Shown one piece after another: positions 10,799 to 20,918 of a stretch of 64,000 nucleotides of DNA (position 1 is the first letter of the stretch; every line of letters begins with the position of its first letter). The stretch covers positions 124,001 to 188,000 of the forward strand of contig NZ_CP039704.1 in NCBI RefSeq assembly GCF_005144965.1, in the 5' to 3' direction. The position numbers were made by a program, and so were the translations under genes. Source of the stretch: Hankyongella ginsenosidimutans (GTDB lineage: Bacteria > Pseudomonadota > Alphaproteobacteria > Sphingomonadales > Sphingomonadaceae). A model generated the notes under the pieces. It saw only the letters and a list, made by a program, of their open reading frames with translations, searched no databases and was not told the origin of the DNA.

Positions 10799-11294
10799 GC
10801 GCGCCCAGTTGTTCCTGATCGCAGCGGTCGTGTTCGTCGTCGACCAGCTCAGCAAGTTCTGGGTGCTGGAGATTTTCGACCTGCCGCGCCGCATCTCGGT
10901 CGAGGTGCTGCCGGTGTTCAGCCTGACCATGGTCTGGAACCGCGGCGTCTCCATGGGCCTGCTGCAGGCGGACGGCCATGCGAGCCGCTGGCTGCTGACC
11001 GGGCTGACCGCAATGATCAGCGTCGGCGTCGCGGTCTGGATGTGGCGAGAGGTCAACCGCTGGCAGGGGCTGGCGCTGGCGCTGGTGCTGGGCGGCGCGC
11101 TCGGCAACATCGTGGATCGCATCCGCTTCGGCGCGGTTGCGGACTTCATCCACTTGCATGCGGGCGGCTGGTCGTTTTACGTGTTCAATATCGCAGACGC
11201 CGGCATCACCGTCGGGGTCGCCCTGCTGCTGCTGACCAGCCTGCAGCGGGCCGAACGACGCAACCCGGCGGATACCGGGCTGATAAAGGAATGA
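10791..11294 (+). CDS. lspA: Prolipoprotein signal peptidase (signal peptidase II)
   Basis: An intact membrane aspartyl peptidase of about 167 residues that cleaves lipoprotein signal peptides after lipidation. The four membrane segments are visible. The catalytic Asp boxes are GNIVDRIRFGAVADF and FYVFNIADAGI; VDQLSKFWV and MVWNRGVSMGLL are the other conserved motifs. GTG 10791 is used because the following codons ([18 protein letters not shown]) give the expected N-terminus. It overlaps the ileS stop by eight bases. The next gene encodes a lipoprotein, a likely substrate. Confidence 0.94.
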   Translation: MARRAQLFLIAAVVFVVDQLSKFWVLEIFDLPRRISVEVLPVFSLTMVWNRGVSMGLLQADGHASRWLLTGLTAMISVGVAVWMWREVNRWQGLALALVLGGALGNIVDRIRFGAVADFIHLHAGGWSFYVFNIADAGITVGVALLLLTSLQRAERRNPADTGLIKE

Positions 11295-11296
11295 CC

Positions 11297-11697
11297 ATGC
11301 GCAGATTAACCCCGCTCCTCCTGCTGGCGCTGGCGGCTTGCGGCGGCAGCCGGACGCCCAACGAACTCGCCATCAGCCGCCAGCGCCGCTGGCCGTGCCG
11401 CCTGACTTCAACCTGCGCCCGCCGCGCCCGGGCGACCCACGCCCGCAGGAGATCGACGCCCAGAGCCAGGCGATCGACGCCCTGTTCGGCCCCGGCGTGC
11501 AACTCCCGCCGCGCACGCCCGGTGAGCAGGCGCTGCTGGACGCGACCGGAGCGGCCAAGGCCAGCGCCCGCATCCGTGCGACGGTCGCCGACAACGGCAC
11601 GCAGGTCACGGACAAGGGTGCGTTCCTGAAGCAGGTGCTTGATGCGCCGTCCGGCGACACCGCCCCGCAGGAGGCTAGCCTGCGCCCCGGCCAGTAG
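11297..11697 (+). CDS. DUF3035 lipoprotein (one indel)
   Basis: A small lipoprotein of about 133 residues. The signal peptide MRRLTPLLLLALAAC ends in the lipobox LAAC, so the protein should be lipidated. One base is missing near 11375, after AISRQ; the frame then resumes with APLAVPPDFNLRPPRPGDPRPQE. This proline-rich block followed by GEQALLDATGA is typical of DUF3035, an alphaproteobacterial family usually encoded next to lspA. Its function is not known. It begins two bases after the lspA stop. Confidence 0.82.
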
Positions 11698-11700
11698 CCC

Positions 11701-12393
11701 ATGACGCCCGAGGCGCTTGAGGCCCTGCGCCTCAGCCTCACGATCGCGTTTCGCGCGGTGCTCTTCGGGCTGCCGCCGGCGACGCTTGTCGCCTGGGTGC
11801 TGGTGCGCCACCGCTGGCCCGGACGCTTTCTGCTCGATCTGCTGGTGCACCTGCCGCTGGTCCTGCCGCCGGTCGTGGTCGGCTATCTGCTGCTGCTCGG
11901 GCTTGGCGTCCATGGGCCAATCGGCGGCTGGCTTGACGCGACGTTCGGGCTGCGCCTCGCCTTCAGTACGCTGGGCGCTACCGTTGCAACCGCTATCATG
12001 AGCTTTCCGTTGATGGTGCGCGCGATCCGCCTGTCGATCGAGGCGCTCGACCCCGGTCTTGACGCCGCCGCCCGTACCCTCGGTGCCGGCCCGCTCGACC
12101 GCTTCCTCACCATCGCGCTGCCGCAGATGCTGCCGGGCCTGCTCTCCGGCGCGGTCATCGCCTTCTCGGCAGGCCTGGGCGAATTCGGCGCTGTCATCAC
12201 CTTCGCCGCCAATATCCCCGGCGAGACCCAGACCCTGCCGCTGGCGATCTACGCCGCACTGCAAAGCCCTGGCGGCGATGCGGCCGCCGCCCAGATGGCG
12301 GGCCTGTCGATTCTGCTTGCACTGACGGGTCTGGCGGTGTCCGAATGGCTGAACCGGCGCGTGTCCAAACGTTTGGGCCGCCTTGCCGGATGA
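11701..12393 (+). CDS. modB: Molybdate ABC transporter permease
   Basis: An intact 230-residue inner-membrane permease. The five to six helices, HLPLVLPPVVVGYLLLLGLG near residues 49-68, and the EAA-type loop ALDPGLDAAARTLGAGPLDRFLTIALPQMLPGLLSGA (about 118-154) that contacts the ATPase are clear. The end AGLGEFGAVITFAANIPGETQTLPLAIYAALQ is characteristic of ModB. No modA (binding protein) or modC (ATPase) lies next to it, so its partners must be elsewhere in the genome. It starts three bases after the DUF3035 gene and overlaps the next gene by four bases. Confidence 0.93.
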   Translation: MTPEALEALRLSLTIAFRAVLFGLPPATLVAWVLVRHRWPGRFLLDLLVHLPLVLPPVVVGYLLLLGLGVHGPIGGWLDATFGLRLAFSTLGATVATAIMSFPLMVRAIRLSIEALDPGLDAAARTLGAGPLDRFLTIALPQMLPGLLSGAVIAFSAGLGEFGAVITFAANIPGETQTLPLAIYAALQSPGGDAAAAQMAGLSILLALTGLAVSEWLNRRVSKRLGRLAG

Positions 12394-13100
12394 GGGCTGA
12401 TCCGCATGACGACGCTGCTTTTGACATTCCGCGCCCCTCACTGAGCATTGAGGGCACCAGCGCGCGCTTTCCGGTGCGGCGTATTTTCTGCGTCGGCCGG
12501 AACTATGCCGAGCACACGCGCGAGATGGGCGGCGACCCCGCCCGCCAGCCGCCGATCTACTTCACCAAGGCGCTGGATGCGCTGGCGCCGGGTGGCGGCG
12601 CCATCCCCTACCCGCCGATGACGCAGGACCTGCACTTCGAGGGCGAACTGGTCATCGCCATCGGCGCGGAGGGCGTCGCTGTGTCCGAGGCCGCAGCCGT
12701 GCGCCTGATCTATGGCTTCGCCGCCGGGCTCGACCTGACCCGGCGCGACATGCAGGCTGAGGCCAAAGCTGCCGGTGCCCCGTGGGACATGGGCAAGAGC
12801 TTTACAGGTGCGGCACCCATCGGTGCGATCGTGCCGGCATCCGCGCTTGCCCATGGCTTCGAGACGCGCAGGCTCGAGACGACAGTCAATGGCGCGGTGC
12901 GCCAGTCTGCACTGCTCGGCGACATGATCTACAACCCGCGCCAGATCATCGCCGACCTCAGCCGCTACGACCGGCTCCATGCCGGCGACCTGATCTTCAC
13001 CGGCACCCCGGCCGGCGTCGGCCCGGTTGGCAATGACGACCGCCTGACCGTCAGCATCGATGGCGTGCCGCCGCTGTCCATCCGGCTGGTGAAGGACTGA
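12390..13100 (+). CDS. Fumarylacetoacetate hydrolase (FAH) family protein
   Basis: A 236-residue single FAH domain. [18 protein letters not shown] opens the catalytic core; [22 protein letters not shown] (metal-binding acids), [15 protein letters not shown], and [15 protein letters not shown] are the conserved blocks. FAH enzymes hydrolyse or decarboxylate acylpyruvate-like compounds using Mg; ylpyruvate hydrolase activity is common for this short form, but the substrate cannot be read from sequence. ATG 12390 overlaps the modB stop as ATGA, which fixes the start and suggests translational coupling. Confidence 0.9.
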   Translation: MRADPHDDAAFDIPRPSLSIEGTSARFPVRRIFCVGRNYAEHTREMGGDPARQPPIYFTKALDALAPGGGAIPYPPMTQDLHFEGELVIAIGAEGVAVSEAAAVRLIYGFAAGLDLTRRDMQAEAKAAGAPWDMGKSFTGAAPIGAIVPASALAHGFETRRLETTVNGAVRQSALLGDMIYNPRQIIADLSRYDRLHAGDLIFTGTPAGVGPVGNDDRLTVSIDGVPPLSIRLVKD

Positions 13101-13197
13101 GCCTGCGCAAGCACCGCAAAATGGGCAATGCCCGCACTGGCGGTCTGCCTGCCGTGCAGCCTTTGCGCTCTGGCATCGTCCGTACTACCTTGTGTCC

Positions 13198-14245
13198 ATG
13201 ACGGCGCTGACAGTCTCGGACCTGAACGACCGCGCGCGCGAGGTCTTTCGCACCATCGTCGAGGCGTACCTGGACACCGGCGAGCCCGTCGGTTCTCGCA
13301 CGCTGTCGCGCGTGCCGGGCGTAAACCTGTCGCCTGCCTCGATCCGTAACGTCATGCAGGATCTGGAGGAGATCGGGCTGCTGTCCGCCCCCACACCTCG
13401 GCCGGGCGGATGCCGACCGAGATCGGCCTACGGCTGTTCGTCGACGGCATGATGCAGGTGGGCGAGCTGGGACCGGACGAGCGGGCGCGCATCGAGGCGC
13501 AGGCGCATATCGACGGCCGGGGATCGAGGACGCGCTGGCGCAGGCGACCGCCACGCTGTCCGGCCTGTCGTCCTGCGCCGGGCTGGTGCTGGCGGCCAAG
13601 GCGGACCTCGCGATCCGCCACGTCGATTTCGTACCCCTCTCCCGGTCGAGCGCTGGCAATCCTGGTGCAGGAGGACGGCTCGGTCGAGAACCGGGTGCTC
13701 AGCCTGCCGCCCGGCATGCCAGCCTCCGCGCTGGTGCAGGCGGCCAACTACATCAATGCCAGGCTGGCCGGGCTGTCGCTGGCGAGCGCGCGCACCGAGC
13801 TTGCCCGCGAAATCGCCGATCGGCGCGCCGAACTGGACACGCTCAGCCAGTCCGTCGTCGAGGCAGGCCTTGGCGTCTGGTCCGCGGACGAAGACGCCCG
13901 CGACATTCTGATCGTGCGCGGTCAGGCGCATCTGCTGGCGGATGCCAGTCTGCAGCAGGACCTCGAGCGCCTGCGCCGCCTGCTGGAAGACATCGAGTCC
14001 AAGCGCGACATGGCGCGCGTTCTGGAACTGGCGGGAGACGCCGAGGCCGTGCGCATCTTCATCGGTTCGGAAAACCGGCTCTTTTCTTTGTCCGGCTCGT
14101 CGGTTATCGCAGCCCCTATCGGGACATGCAGGGGCGCGTGGTCGGTGTGGTCGGTGTGATCGGCCCAACCCGGTTGAACTACGCCCGCGTCGTCCCCATG
14201 GTGGACTACACAGCAAAAATACTAGGCCGAATGATAGCGCGATGA
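13198..14245 (+). CDS. hrcA: Heat-inducible transcription repressor HrcA (indels)
   Basis: HrcA represses chaperone genes through CIRCE operators. The winged-helix N-terminus is clear: [30 protein letters not shown], then [18 protein letters not shown], then after one restored [19 protein letters not shown]. The C-terminal part shows [30 protein letters not shown], and [34 protein letters not shown]. Frames change near 13395, 13520, 13645 and 14120. ATG 13198 or GTG 13192 could start it. I find no CIRCE-like inverted repeat upstream. The stop overlaps grpE by four bases. Confidence 0.93.
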
Positions 14246-14826
14246 TCGACGAAACCCACGACCCACAAACTCCCGAGACGGAAACCCGGAAACCGCAGCC
14301 GCGCCTCCCGCTGACGCCCTGGCGGATGCGCACATGGAGATCGCGGATCTCAAGGACCGGCTGCTGCGTCAGGCGGCGGAGACCGAGAACATGCGCCGCC
14401 GCCTGGAGCGGGAAAAGCAGGATGCGGGAACCTACGCCATCGCCAGCTTCGCCCGCGAGCTGTTGGGCGTCGCCGATAATCTGCGCCGGGCGTTGAGCGC
14501 CGCGCCGGAAGGCTCGGACCCCGCCTCGCCCACGCATCAGGTGCTGGTCGGCGTCGAGATGACTGAAAAGGAACTGCTGAACGTCTTTGCAAAAGTCGGG
14601 ATCGCCAAGATCGAGGCGGTCGGCGAAGCTCGACCCCAACCGCCACCAGGCCATGGTCGAAGTACCGTCGGCCGATACCGCCCCCGGCACGATCATTCAG
14701 GTCCTGCAGGACGGCTATACGATCAAGGATCGCCTGCTGCGCCCGGCGATGGTCATCGTCTCCAAGTCCGCCGACACGCCGCCCGCCAGCCCCTCGCCCG
14801 GCGGCAACCTCGATACCTCGGCCTGA
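14242..14826 (+). CDS. grpE: Nucleotide exchange factor GrpE (indels)
   Basis: GrpE exchanges nucleotide on DnaK. After an acidic low-complexity N-terminus ([15 protein letters not shown]...), the coiled-coil stretch [28 protein letters not shown] begins near residue 33. [16 protein letters not shown] and [26 protein letters not shown] follow, then the beta domain [41 protein letters not shown]. Missing bases near 14290 and 14628 break the frame. ATG 14242 overlaps the hrcA stop, so the two genes form an operon; dnaK is not in the window. Confidence 0.94.
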
Positions 14827-14845
14827 GCCGGAGAATGTCCCGCTG

Positions 14846-15024
14846 AGAGTTTGATGACATTGGATGGGATCGCCATTCCGATCTTCACTGAAGCAGGCTG
14901 TAAAGTCCGCTCGTGGTGAGCCTGGACGAACCACGAGCCGCTCATCCCTTCGTCCAGCTCAGGGTGAGCGGCGCGTGTGCAACCGCGCGATAGCGCGTGG
15001 TTCAACGTAATGTCATCAAACTCT
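14846..15024. repeat. Nested inverted-repeat element: 16-bp perfect arms around a shared core
   Basis: AGAGTTTGATGACATT (14846-14861) and its exact reverse complement (15009-15024) bound a 179-bp element between grpE and the convergent uspA gene. The right arm overlaps the uspA stop codon. Inside lies a core, near 14923-14985, with CCGCTCGTGGTGAGC, GAACCACGAGCCGCTCA and CCCTTCGTCCAGCTCAGGGTGAGCGG. The core recurs at about 34038-34103 inside unrelated arms. It may act as a terminator or be a miniature mobile element. Confidence 0.7.
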
Positions 15025-15849
15025 AATGGGCCAGGAAGATCGGGATTTTCGGGTCGGCGAGCATATCCTTGGTCGCACCGCCGAGTATGACCTCCCACAC
15101 GCGCGAATGGCCGTAAGCGCCCATGACGATCATGTCCGCCGCCTGGTCGACTGCCGTACGCAGCAGGGTCTGCGCCACCGACTGCCCGCCGGACGCCACG
15201 CGTTGCACCATGATGTTCGGCAGGCCCAGCCGCGCCAGATGGCGGGCGATGTCGGCTCCCGGCTCCGGGCCGTGGCCCTGCTCGGTAGGCTCCGGATCGA
15301 CCAGCACCACATCCACCTGCTCTGCCCCAGCCAGCAGCGGCAGGGCGTCGTGCACCGCGCGCACCGCCTGCGCGGAGGCGTTCCAGCCGACGGCGACCCG
15401 CTTGGGCGGCAGCGTGACCTTGGCCGGCGCCACCAGCACTGGGCGGCCGGTATCGAACACCAGTGTCGTCACCAGCCGGTCCCAGAGGCGCGGATCGGAA
15501 AAGTTGCTGCGCGCGCTGATAACGTTGAGATCGGTGTAGCGACCGTGCACGGCGACATCCATCGGCAGCAGGTCGATGTCCGCCACCAGCGCAGCCGACT
15601 CGACCGAGCTGCATTCCCGGCGCGCCAAAGCACCCGCAGCCTCCGCGCGCGCCTCAGCCGCCGCGATTGTCGCCTTGTGCTGGTCCTGATAGGCTTCGTG
15701 CATCATCGCGCCGAGGAAATATTCCTCGTAGAACGGCACGGCCCCAGCGCCTTGACGGTCAGATGGCCGGCCGCAAGGCTGATCGCCGCCGCTAGCGCCG
15801 GGTCCTCAGCGCCCTTACTGTCGATGAATACCTGGATATCCTTGAACAT
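15023..15849 (-). CDS. Universal stress protein (UspA family, tandem-domain type, one indel)
   Basis: About 275 residues, the length of two Usp domains. The first half (MFKDIQVFIDSKGAEDPALAAAISLAAGHL...) keeps the fold but lacks a clear nucleotide motif. The second half carries RVAVGWNASAQAVRAVHDALPLL and the ATP-binding signature MIVMGAYGHSRVWEVILGGATKDML. One base is missing near 15740 (KALG-VPFYEEYF). ATG 15849 precedes the family-typical MFKDI. The protein is cytosolic and probably stress related; there is no operon partner. Confidence 0.9.
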
Positions 15850-15954
15850 GCGCCTCTCCTCTGGCTAGACTTGCCGCCATACTATATCACCATGCCGTGT
15901 CGGATTTGTGCTGGATCAAATCCCGAGAGATTATTCCGCAAGCGAGGGGATATC

Positions 15955-16671
15955 ATGACGGAGCGCTCGCCCATCGCCGCCGTAATTCTGGCTGCCGGCC
16001 TTGGCCTCAGCGGCTGGTTCATAGGGCATGGGCTGCTCGCCGCGCGCTCCGGCGACCGTTTCGTGACCGTGCGCGGCCTGGCGGAGAAAGACATCACGGC
16101 GAACGTCGGCGGCTGGACCATCCGGCACATGGCGGTCGGCCCGACCCTGGCGGCGGCACAGTCCAGCATCGCCCGGGATACCGACACCATCCGCGCGTTT
16201 CTGGCAGAACAAGGGTTCCCCGCCGCCGCGATAACCATTGCCGATGTGCGGGTCGAGGACCGGGCGGCCTGGGGCGACCAGCGTTTTGGCCAAAGCGACA
16301 CCCGCTTCAACATCAACCAGACGCTGGAAGTGCGCACCGACAAGGTTGAGGCGCTGCGCAAGGCCATCGCCGCCAAGACCGAACTGGTGCGGCGCGGCGT
16401 GGTCCTGCAGACCGGCGACAACGACGCCCGCTTCACCTACACGGCGCTGAATGCCGAGAAGCCGGCGATGATCGGCGCGGCGACCCGCAACGCGCGCGCG
16501 GCGGCGGAACAGTTCGCCACCGACTCGAAAAGCCGCATCGGCGGCATCCGCCGCGCGACCCAGGGCTATTTCGAAATTCTGCCCCGCAGCGGCGATTACG
16601 GCTCTGCCGAGCGCGCGCCGGAACAGCGCCTGCGCGTCGTCACGACGGTTGATTTCTATATCCAGGACTGA
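15955..16671 (+). CDS. SIMPL-domain (DUF541) protein, membrane-anchored or exported
   Basis: A 238-residue protein. Residues 7-28 form one hydrophobic segment (signal anchor or signal peptide), followed by the SIMPL fold: FVTVRGLAEKDITANVGGWTIR near residue 39, DTIRAFLAEQGFPAAAITIADVRVEDR, FNINQTLEVRTDKVEALRKAI, and ARNARAAAEQFATDSKSRIGGIRRATQGYFEI. SIMPL proteins lie in the periplasm and are linked to oxidative or surface stress; the precise role is unknown. GAGGGGA four bases before ATG 15955 supports this start. Confidence 0.87.
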   Translation: MTERSPIAAVILAAGLGLSGWFIGHGLLAARSGDRFVTVRGLAEKDITANVGGWTIRHMAVGPTLAAAQSSIARDTDTIRAFLAEQGFPAAAITIADVRVEDRAAWGDQRFGQSDTRFNINQTLEVRTDKVEALRKAIAAKTELVRRGVVLQTGDNDARFTYTALNAEKPAMIGAATRNARAAAEQFATDSKSRIGGIRRATQGYFEILPRSGDYGSAERAPEQRLRVVTTVDFYIQD

Positions 16672-16679
16672 AGCGGGGT

Positions 16680-18513
16680 TTAACCGCCGTACAGTTTCTC
16701 CAGCCGCTCGCCGTAAGCTTGCCGCAGGATGTGGCGGCGGATTTTCAGAGTCGGCGTCATCTGGGTGTTCTCGACCGAGAACGGCGCGTCTGCCAGTGTT
16801 ACTTTGCGCACCCGCTCGATGACACTGAGGCGCGCGTTCACCCGGTCGACGGCCGCCTGCATCGCCTTCTGGAAGTCCGGGTGCTGCGCCAGGACGCGCA
16901 GGTCGATGCCGAGCCCGCGTGCGGCTGCCCACTCCTGCGCCCATTCCGGGTTTGGCACCACCAGCCCGACGAGATAGGGTCGTCGGTCGCCGTAAACCAT
17001 CGCTTGAAGGATTTCCGGCTCCAGGGTCAGCATGCCCTCAACACGCTGCGGCGAAACGTTATCGCCCTTGTCGTTGACGATCAGGTCCTTCTTGCGGTCG
17101 GTGATGACGATGTGACCGTCAGGATCGATGCGGCCGATATCGCCCGTGTGCAGCCAGCCGTCGCGGATCACCCGCGCCGTCTCCTCCGGGTTGTTCCAGT
17201 AACCCTGCGTCACCAGCGCGCCGCGCACGAGGATTTCGCCATCCTCCGCGATCTTCACCTGCGTATCCTTGACCGGCGGGCCGACCGTGTTCATGCGGAT
17301 GCCGCGCGACGGGCGGTTGACCGCGACCAGCGGCGCCGCCTCGGTCATGCCGTAGCCCTGCAGCAAGGTCAGTCCGAGCGATCGAAGAACTGGCCCACCT
17401 CCGGGTTGAGCGGCGCGCCCCCGACACCAGCGCTTTCAAGCGACCGCCGAAGCGGCCCCGCATCTTGGCGCGCACCAGCTTTTCCATGAGGTGGTCCAGA
17501 TAGCCCTCGATCCAGCCGAGGGGCCGCGCGCGCCGCTCGCGCCCCAGGTACAGGGTGAGCGCGAACAACTGCCGGCGCAGCCAGGGTGCCTTTTCGACCT
17601 GCCGTTCGATCTTCTGGCGCATCACCTCGAACAGGCGCGGCACGACGACGACAACCGTCGGCCGCACTTCGCCGATGTTAGCCATCAGCTTGTCGAGGCT
17701 CTCCGCGTAGCAGGTCTGCGCGCCCATGCCGATCGCAAAGAACTGGCCCATGGTGTGCTCATAGGCATGGCTCAGCGGCAGGAACGACAGGAACGTGTCC
17801 GGGTCGGTCGAGAAATCATTGTGGATCACATCGATCCCGGCGCGCACATTGTGCAGCAGCGCGCCGTGGTGGTGCTTGACGCCACGCGGCGCGCCGCCGG
17901 TGCCGGATGTGTAGATCAGGCAGGCGGTATCGTCGCGTCCGGCGGTCTGCCATGCCAGCACGTCATCTACTGTCGTCGCGCTCGCATCGATCAGCGTCTG
18001 CCAGTCGTGGATGTCGACCACGCTCGCCTGCGCGCGCTTCAGCGGCTCGATGCCGATCACGGTCCGGCAGTCGGCGGACTGGAACGCCGCCGGCAGCAGG
18101 GTTTGCGCCAGCTTGGGCGACGACACCACGGCGAAGCGCGCCCCGGAATTGGCCAGGATATGCTGGTGATCGGCCACCGTGTTGGTTGTGTAGGCCGGAG
18201 TGGTGACGCCGCCGGCCGCCATGATCGCAAGATCGGTCAGGCACCATTCCGGCCGGTTTTCGCTAACGAGAACCACCCGGTCGCCCGGCTTCAGGCCAAG
18301 CGTGCGCAGGGCACCCGCCAGCCTCGCGACCGTCCGGGCGGCACTGGCCCAGGAGATCGGTGCCCAGGCATCGTCCTTCTTGGCGCTGAGGAAAGGCCGC
18401 TCACCCAGGCGGGCAGCTTGATCGAAGAACATTTCAACCACGGTGTTCCAGCGTTCATGCGGTTGAATGTTCGAGGTTTCGTCCGAACGGACGACTGCGA
18501 GCCTAGTCGCCAA
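16680..18513 (-). CDS. fadD: AMP-forming long-chain acyl-CoA synthetase (one indel)
   Basis: About 611 residues of the ANL superfamily. Adenylation motifs are visible: ACLIYTSGTGGAPRGVKHHH (P-loop), FLPLSHAYEHT, GYGMTEAAPLV after the frame change, and WLHTGDIGRIDPDGHIVITDRKKDLIV. It resembles the FadD15-like long-chain branch. One frame change near 17370-17425 joins RLKALVSG to GGAPLNPEVGQFFDRLGLTLLQGYGMTE. TTG 18513 is chosen because AAGGAG sits six bases before it. It lies just downstream of the gamma-glutamyltransferase gene, whose stop is in that ribosome-binding site. Confidence 0.9.
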
Positions 18514-18516
18514 CAG

Positions 18517-20247
18517 CTACTCCTTCGCGTCGGGGTCAGCCCCCTTCGATATCGGTATCGCCGTCGCGCCGGACAATCTCCAGACCCTGTAGCCCGGAGA
18601 CGTTCTGCCGCTCGACGACCGTATACCCCAAGGCGGCAAGCGCCGGTTTCATGGTTTCCAGCGCGCTGCCGTCCTCGATCTCCAGTCCCTGGGGCCGAGG
18701 AAGTAGTTAGGATAATCGATTGCACGCTGAATATCCATGCCCCAATCGAGGCTGGCGATCAGGGTTTTCAGCACATGCCCGATGATCCGGCTGCCGCCAG
18801 CTGACCCCAACGCCAGCCGCAGGCTGCCGTCCGGATTGAACACCAGCGTCGGCGTCATGGAGCTGCGCGGCCGCTTGCCCGGCTCCACCCGGTTCGCGAC
18901 TGGCTTGCCGTTCGCTGCAGGCACAAAGGCGAAGTCCGTCATTTCATTGTTCAGGATCGCGCCGTCGACAAGCAGGAACGACCCGAACGGCGCCTGCACG
19001 GTACCGGTGTAGGTGACGGCGTTGCCCTTGGCGTCGATGGCCACGAAATGGCTGGTCGACGGCAGCTGGTGGCCGTGGTCGGGCAGCCAGGCGCTCTTGC
19101 CGACACCCGGCGGCGTGCCGGCCGCCGGCAGCGGCGTCGCGCGCTCCGGATCAATCTGCCCGGCGCGGGTCGCGAGATAGCCGCGGTCGATCAGGCCTGC
19201 CGTCGGCACATCGATGAACGCCGGGTCGGCGACATAGGCGTCCCGGTCGGCGAACGCCACCGCCTGCGCGCGTGCGATCAGGTGGATGGCCTTGGGCGAC
19301 TGTGGCCCCAGTGCCTTGAGGTCATATGGTTCCAGCAGCGCCAGGGTCGCCAGAAGCGTGGTCGCGCCAGAGGACGGCGGTGCCATGCTGCAGACCTTGT
19401 ACTGGCGATAGGTGCCGCACAGCAGCGGCCGCTCGATGGTCTTGTAGGCCTTCAGGTCGTCGACGGTCAGGCTACCGGGGAAGCGCGGGCTGGTCTGCAC
19501 GGCGTCCGCGATCTTCCTTGCGGTCGCGCCGGTGTAATAGGCGTCCGCCCCTTGGCGGCGATCCGGTGCAGCAGGCGCGCATAGTCCGGGTTCTTCAGGA
19601 TATGGCCAACCGGCCAGGACTCGCCGTTCGCATCGAGGAAATAGGCGCGCGCGGCCGGAAAAGCCGCCAGCAGGCTCTTGGCCTGCGTGACCATCATGGT
19701 GAAGCGCGGTGTGATGTCGAAGCCTTGTTCGGCATGGCGGATGGCTGGCGCGAACAGGGTGCGCCAGGGCAGCACGCCGTATTTCTTGTGCAGTGCTTCA
19801 AGCAGACGGAACATGCCCGGCGTGCCGACTGCCCGGCCGCCCTGAATGGCGTCGCGGATCGAGGCCGGCGTCCCGTCCGGGTTCAGGAACAGCCGCTCGG
19901 CCGCGCCGGCGGGCCGTCTCCCGGCCATCGATCGACGTGGTCTGACCAGTGGCGGCATCATAGACGACTGCAAAGCCGCCGCCGCTCACGCCGGACGATT
20001 GCGGCTCGACCAGCGACAACACCAGTTGCATCGCGATCGCGGCATCCGCCGCCGATCCGCCTTTCGCCAGCATCTCGCGACCGGCGTCCGCCGCCAGCGG
20101 ATTGGCCGCCGCCGCCATGTAATGCTTCGCCCGCGCAAGCTCGACCGTGCGGCTGGCCTTGGTTTCGTTCGGCTCGACCTGCGCCTGCGCCGCGCCACCG
20201 GCAAGCAGTGCGCAAACCAGCAGGCCGATGGTGTCTTGAAAACGCAT
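18517..20247 (-). CDS. ggt: Gamma-glutamyltransferase (indels)
   Basis: A periplasmic enzyme that breaks down glutathione and transfers gamma-glutamyl groups. The signal peptide MRFQDTIGLLVCALLAGGAAQA is followed by MAAAANPLAADAGREMLAKGGSAADAAIAMQLVLSLVEPQSSGVSGGGF, typical of the large subunit. The catalytic Thr begins the small subunit in LPSTSHFVAIDAKGNAV, and SSMTPTLVF and LGSAGGSRIIGHVLKTLIASLDW mark the rest. Frames change near 18690, 19548 and 19920. A further base near 18540 gives the end GGADPDAKE at 18517. The start is ATG 20247. Confidence 0.92.
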
Positions 20248-20342
20248 CAAGCGGATGCTCCCATGGTGTAAAGACCGTGGGCAGTCTAACCCGCTGCGCC
20301 CCCGGCAAGCCCAGCCACGGCAACGCAGCGTTCTTGGGGTTC

Positions 20343-20593
20343 CCATGCTTCGTCAAGCTCACCACGAGCGGGCGCTAGAACCGCTCGCCCTGAGCCTGTC
20401 GAAGGGGAGCAGCGCGCCTCATGGTTCGTCAAGCTCACCATGAGCGGGCGCTAAAACCGCTCGCCCTGAGCCTGTCGAAGGGGAGCGGCGCGCCTCATGG
20501 TTCGTCAAGCTCACCATGAGCGGAAAGGCGTCAAGCTCACCATGAGCGGGCGCTAAAACCGCTCACCCTGAGCCTGACGAAGGGGAGCGGCCG
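20343..20593. repeat. Interspersed repeats, GTTCGTCAAGCTCACCATGAGCGG / CGCTCGCCCTGAGCCTG family (left block)
   Basis: Three imperfect copies of a unit of about 75 bases, each with a TTCGTCAAGCTCACCA[T/C]GAGCGGGCGCTA half followed by CCGCTC[G/A]CCCTGAGCCTG[T/A]CGAAGGGG. The two halves are imperfect reverse complements and can form a long hairpin. The last copy supplies the 3' end and stop codon of the GIY-YIG gene. Related cores occur at 14.9 and 34.0 kb. Confidence 0.85.
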
Positions 20594-20862
20594 AACGCGC
20601 GAGACTTTTCAACCTCTCGATGTCCCCGACTATCAGCGCCTCCTTTTGGCGCGCGACCATCCTTTGATCCGACGCTCCATAGCGAAAGCGTTGTCACGAT
20701 CCGCAAAATCGGAGGCCCATCGTAGCTTCAGCGGTCGACGTGTGCTGGTATATCCCCGCAAAATCCATTGTCGTGCTCTGCAAGCCGGCGATCCAGGTCG
20801 TCTGTGTGCCCGGTATAGTAAGACCCATCTGCGCACTGCAGAATGTAGACCCAGAACGACAT
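20553..20862 (-). CDS. GIY-YIG nuclease domain protein (UPF0213-like), frameshifted
   Basis: A small protein of about 100 residues after correction. MSFWVYILQCADGSYYTGHTDDLDRRLAEH contains the GIY-YIG core in its common VYIL...YYTGHT form and the catalytic Arg region. Other frames continue GYTSTRRPLKLRWASDFADRDNAFAMERRIKGWSRAK, then KEALIVGDIERLKSLARS, and the reading ends inside the flanking repeat as APLRQAQGERF. At least two missing bases (near 20748 and 20644) break it; it could instead be a true pseudogene. It is embedded between two blocks of the same repeat. Confidence 0.78.
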
Positions 20863-20918
20863 GCCGTTCTTTGCCCTGTACTTGCTGAGATTGCGTACGC
20901 GATGCTGATGCGCGCCCC

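Noticed and set aside
9071..11149. Very long open frame on the minus strand opposite ileS and lspA
   Set aside because: It is the mirror of strongly conserved coding sequence; high GC keeps antisense frames open. Its residues show no protein family pattern.
13101..13197. CIRCE operator upstream of hrcA
   Set aside because: Searched for TTAGCACTC-N9-GAGTGCTAA and close variants by eye; none present.
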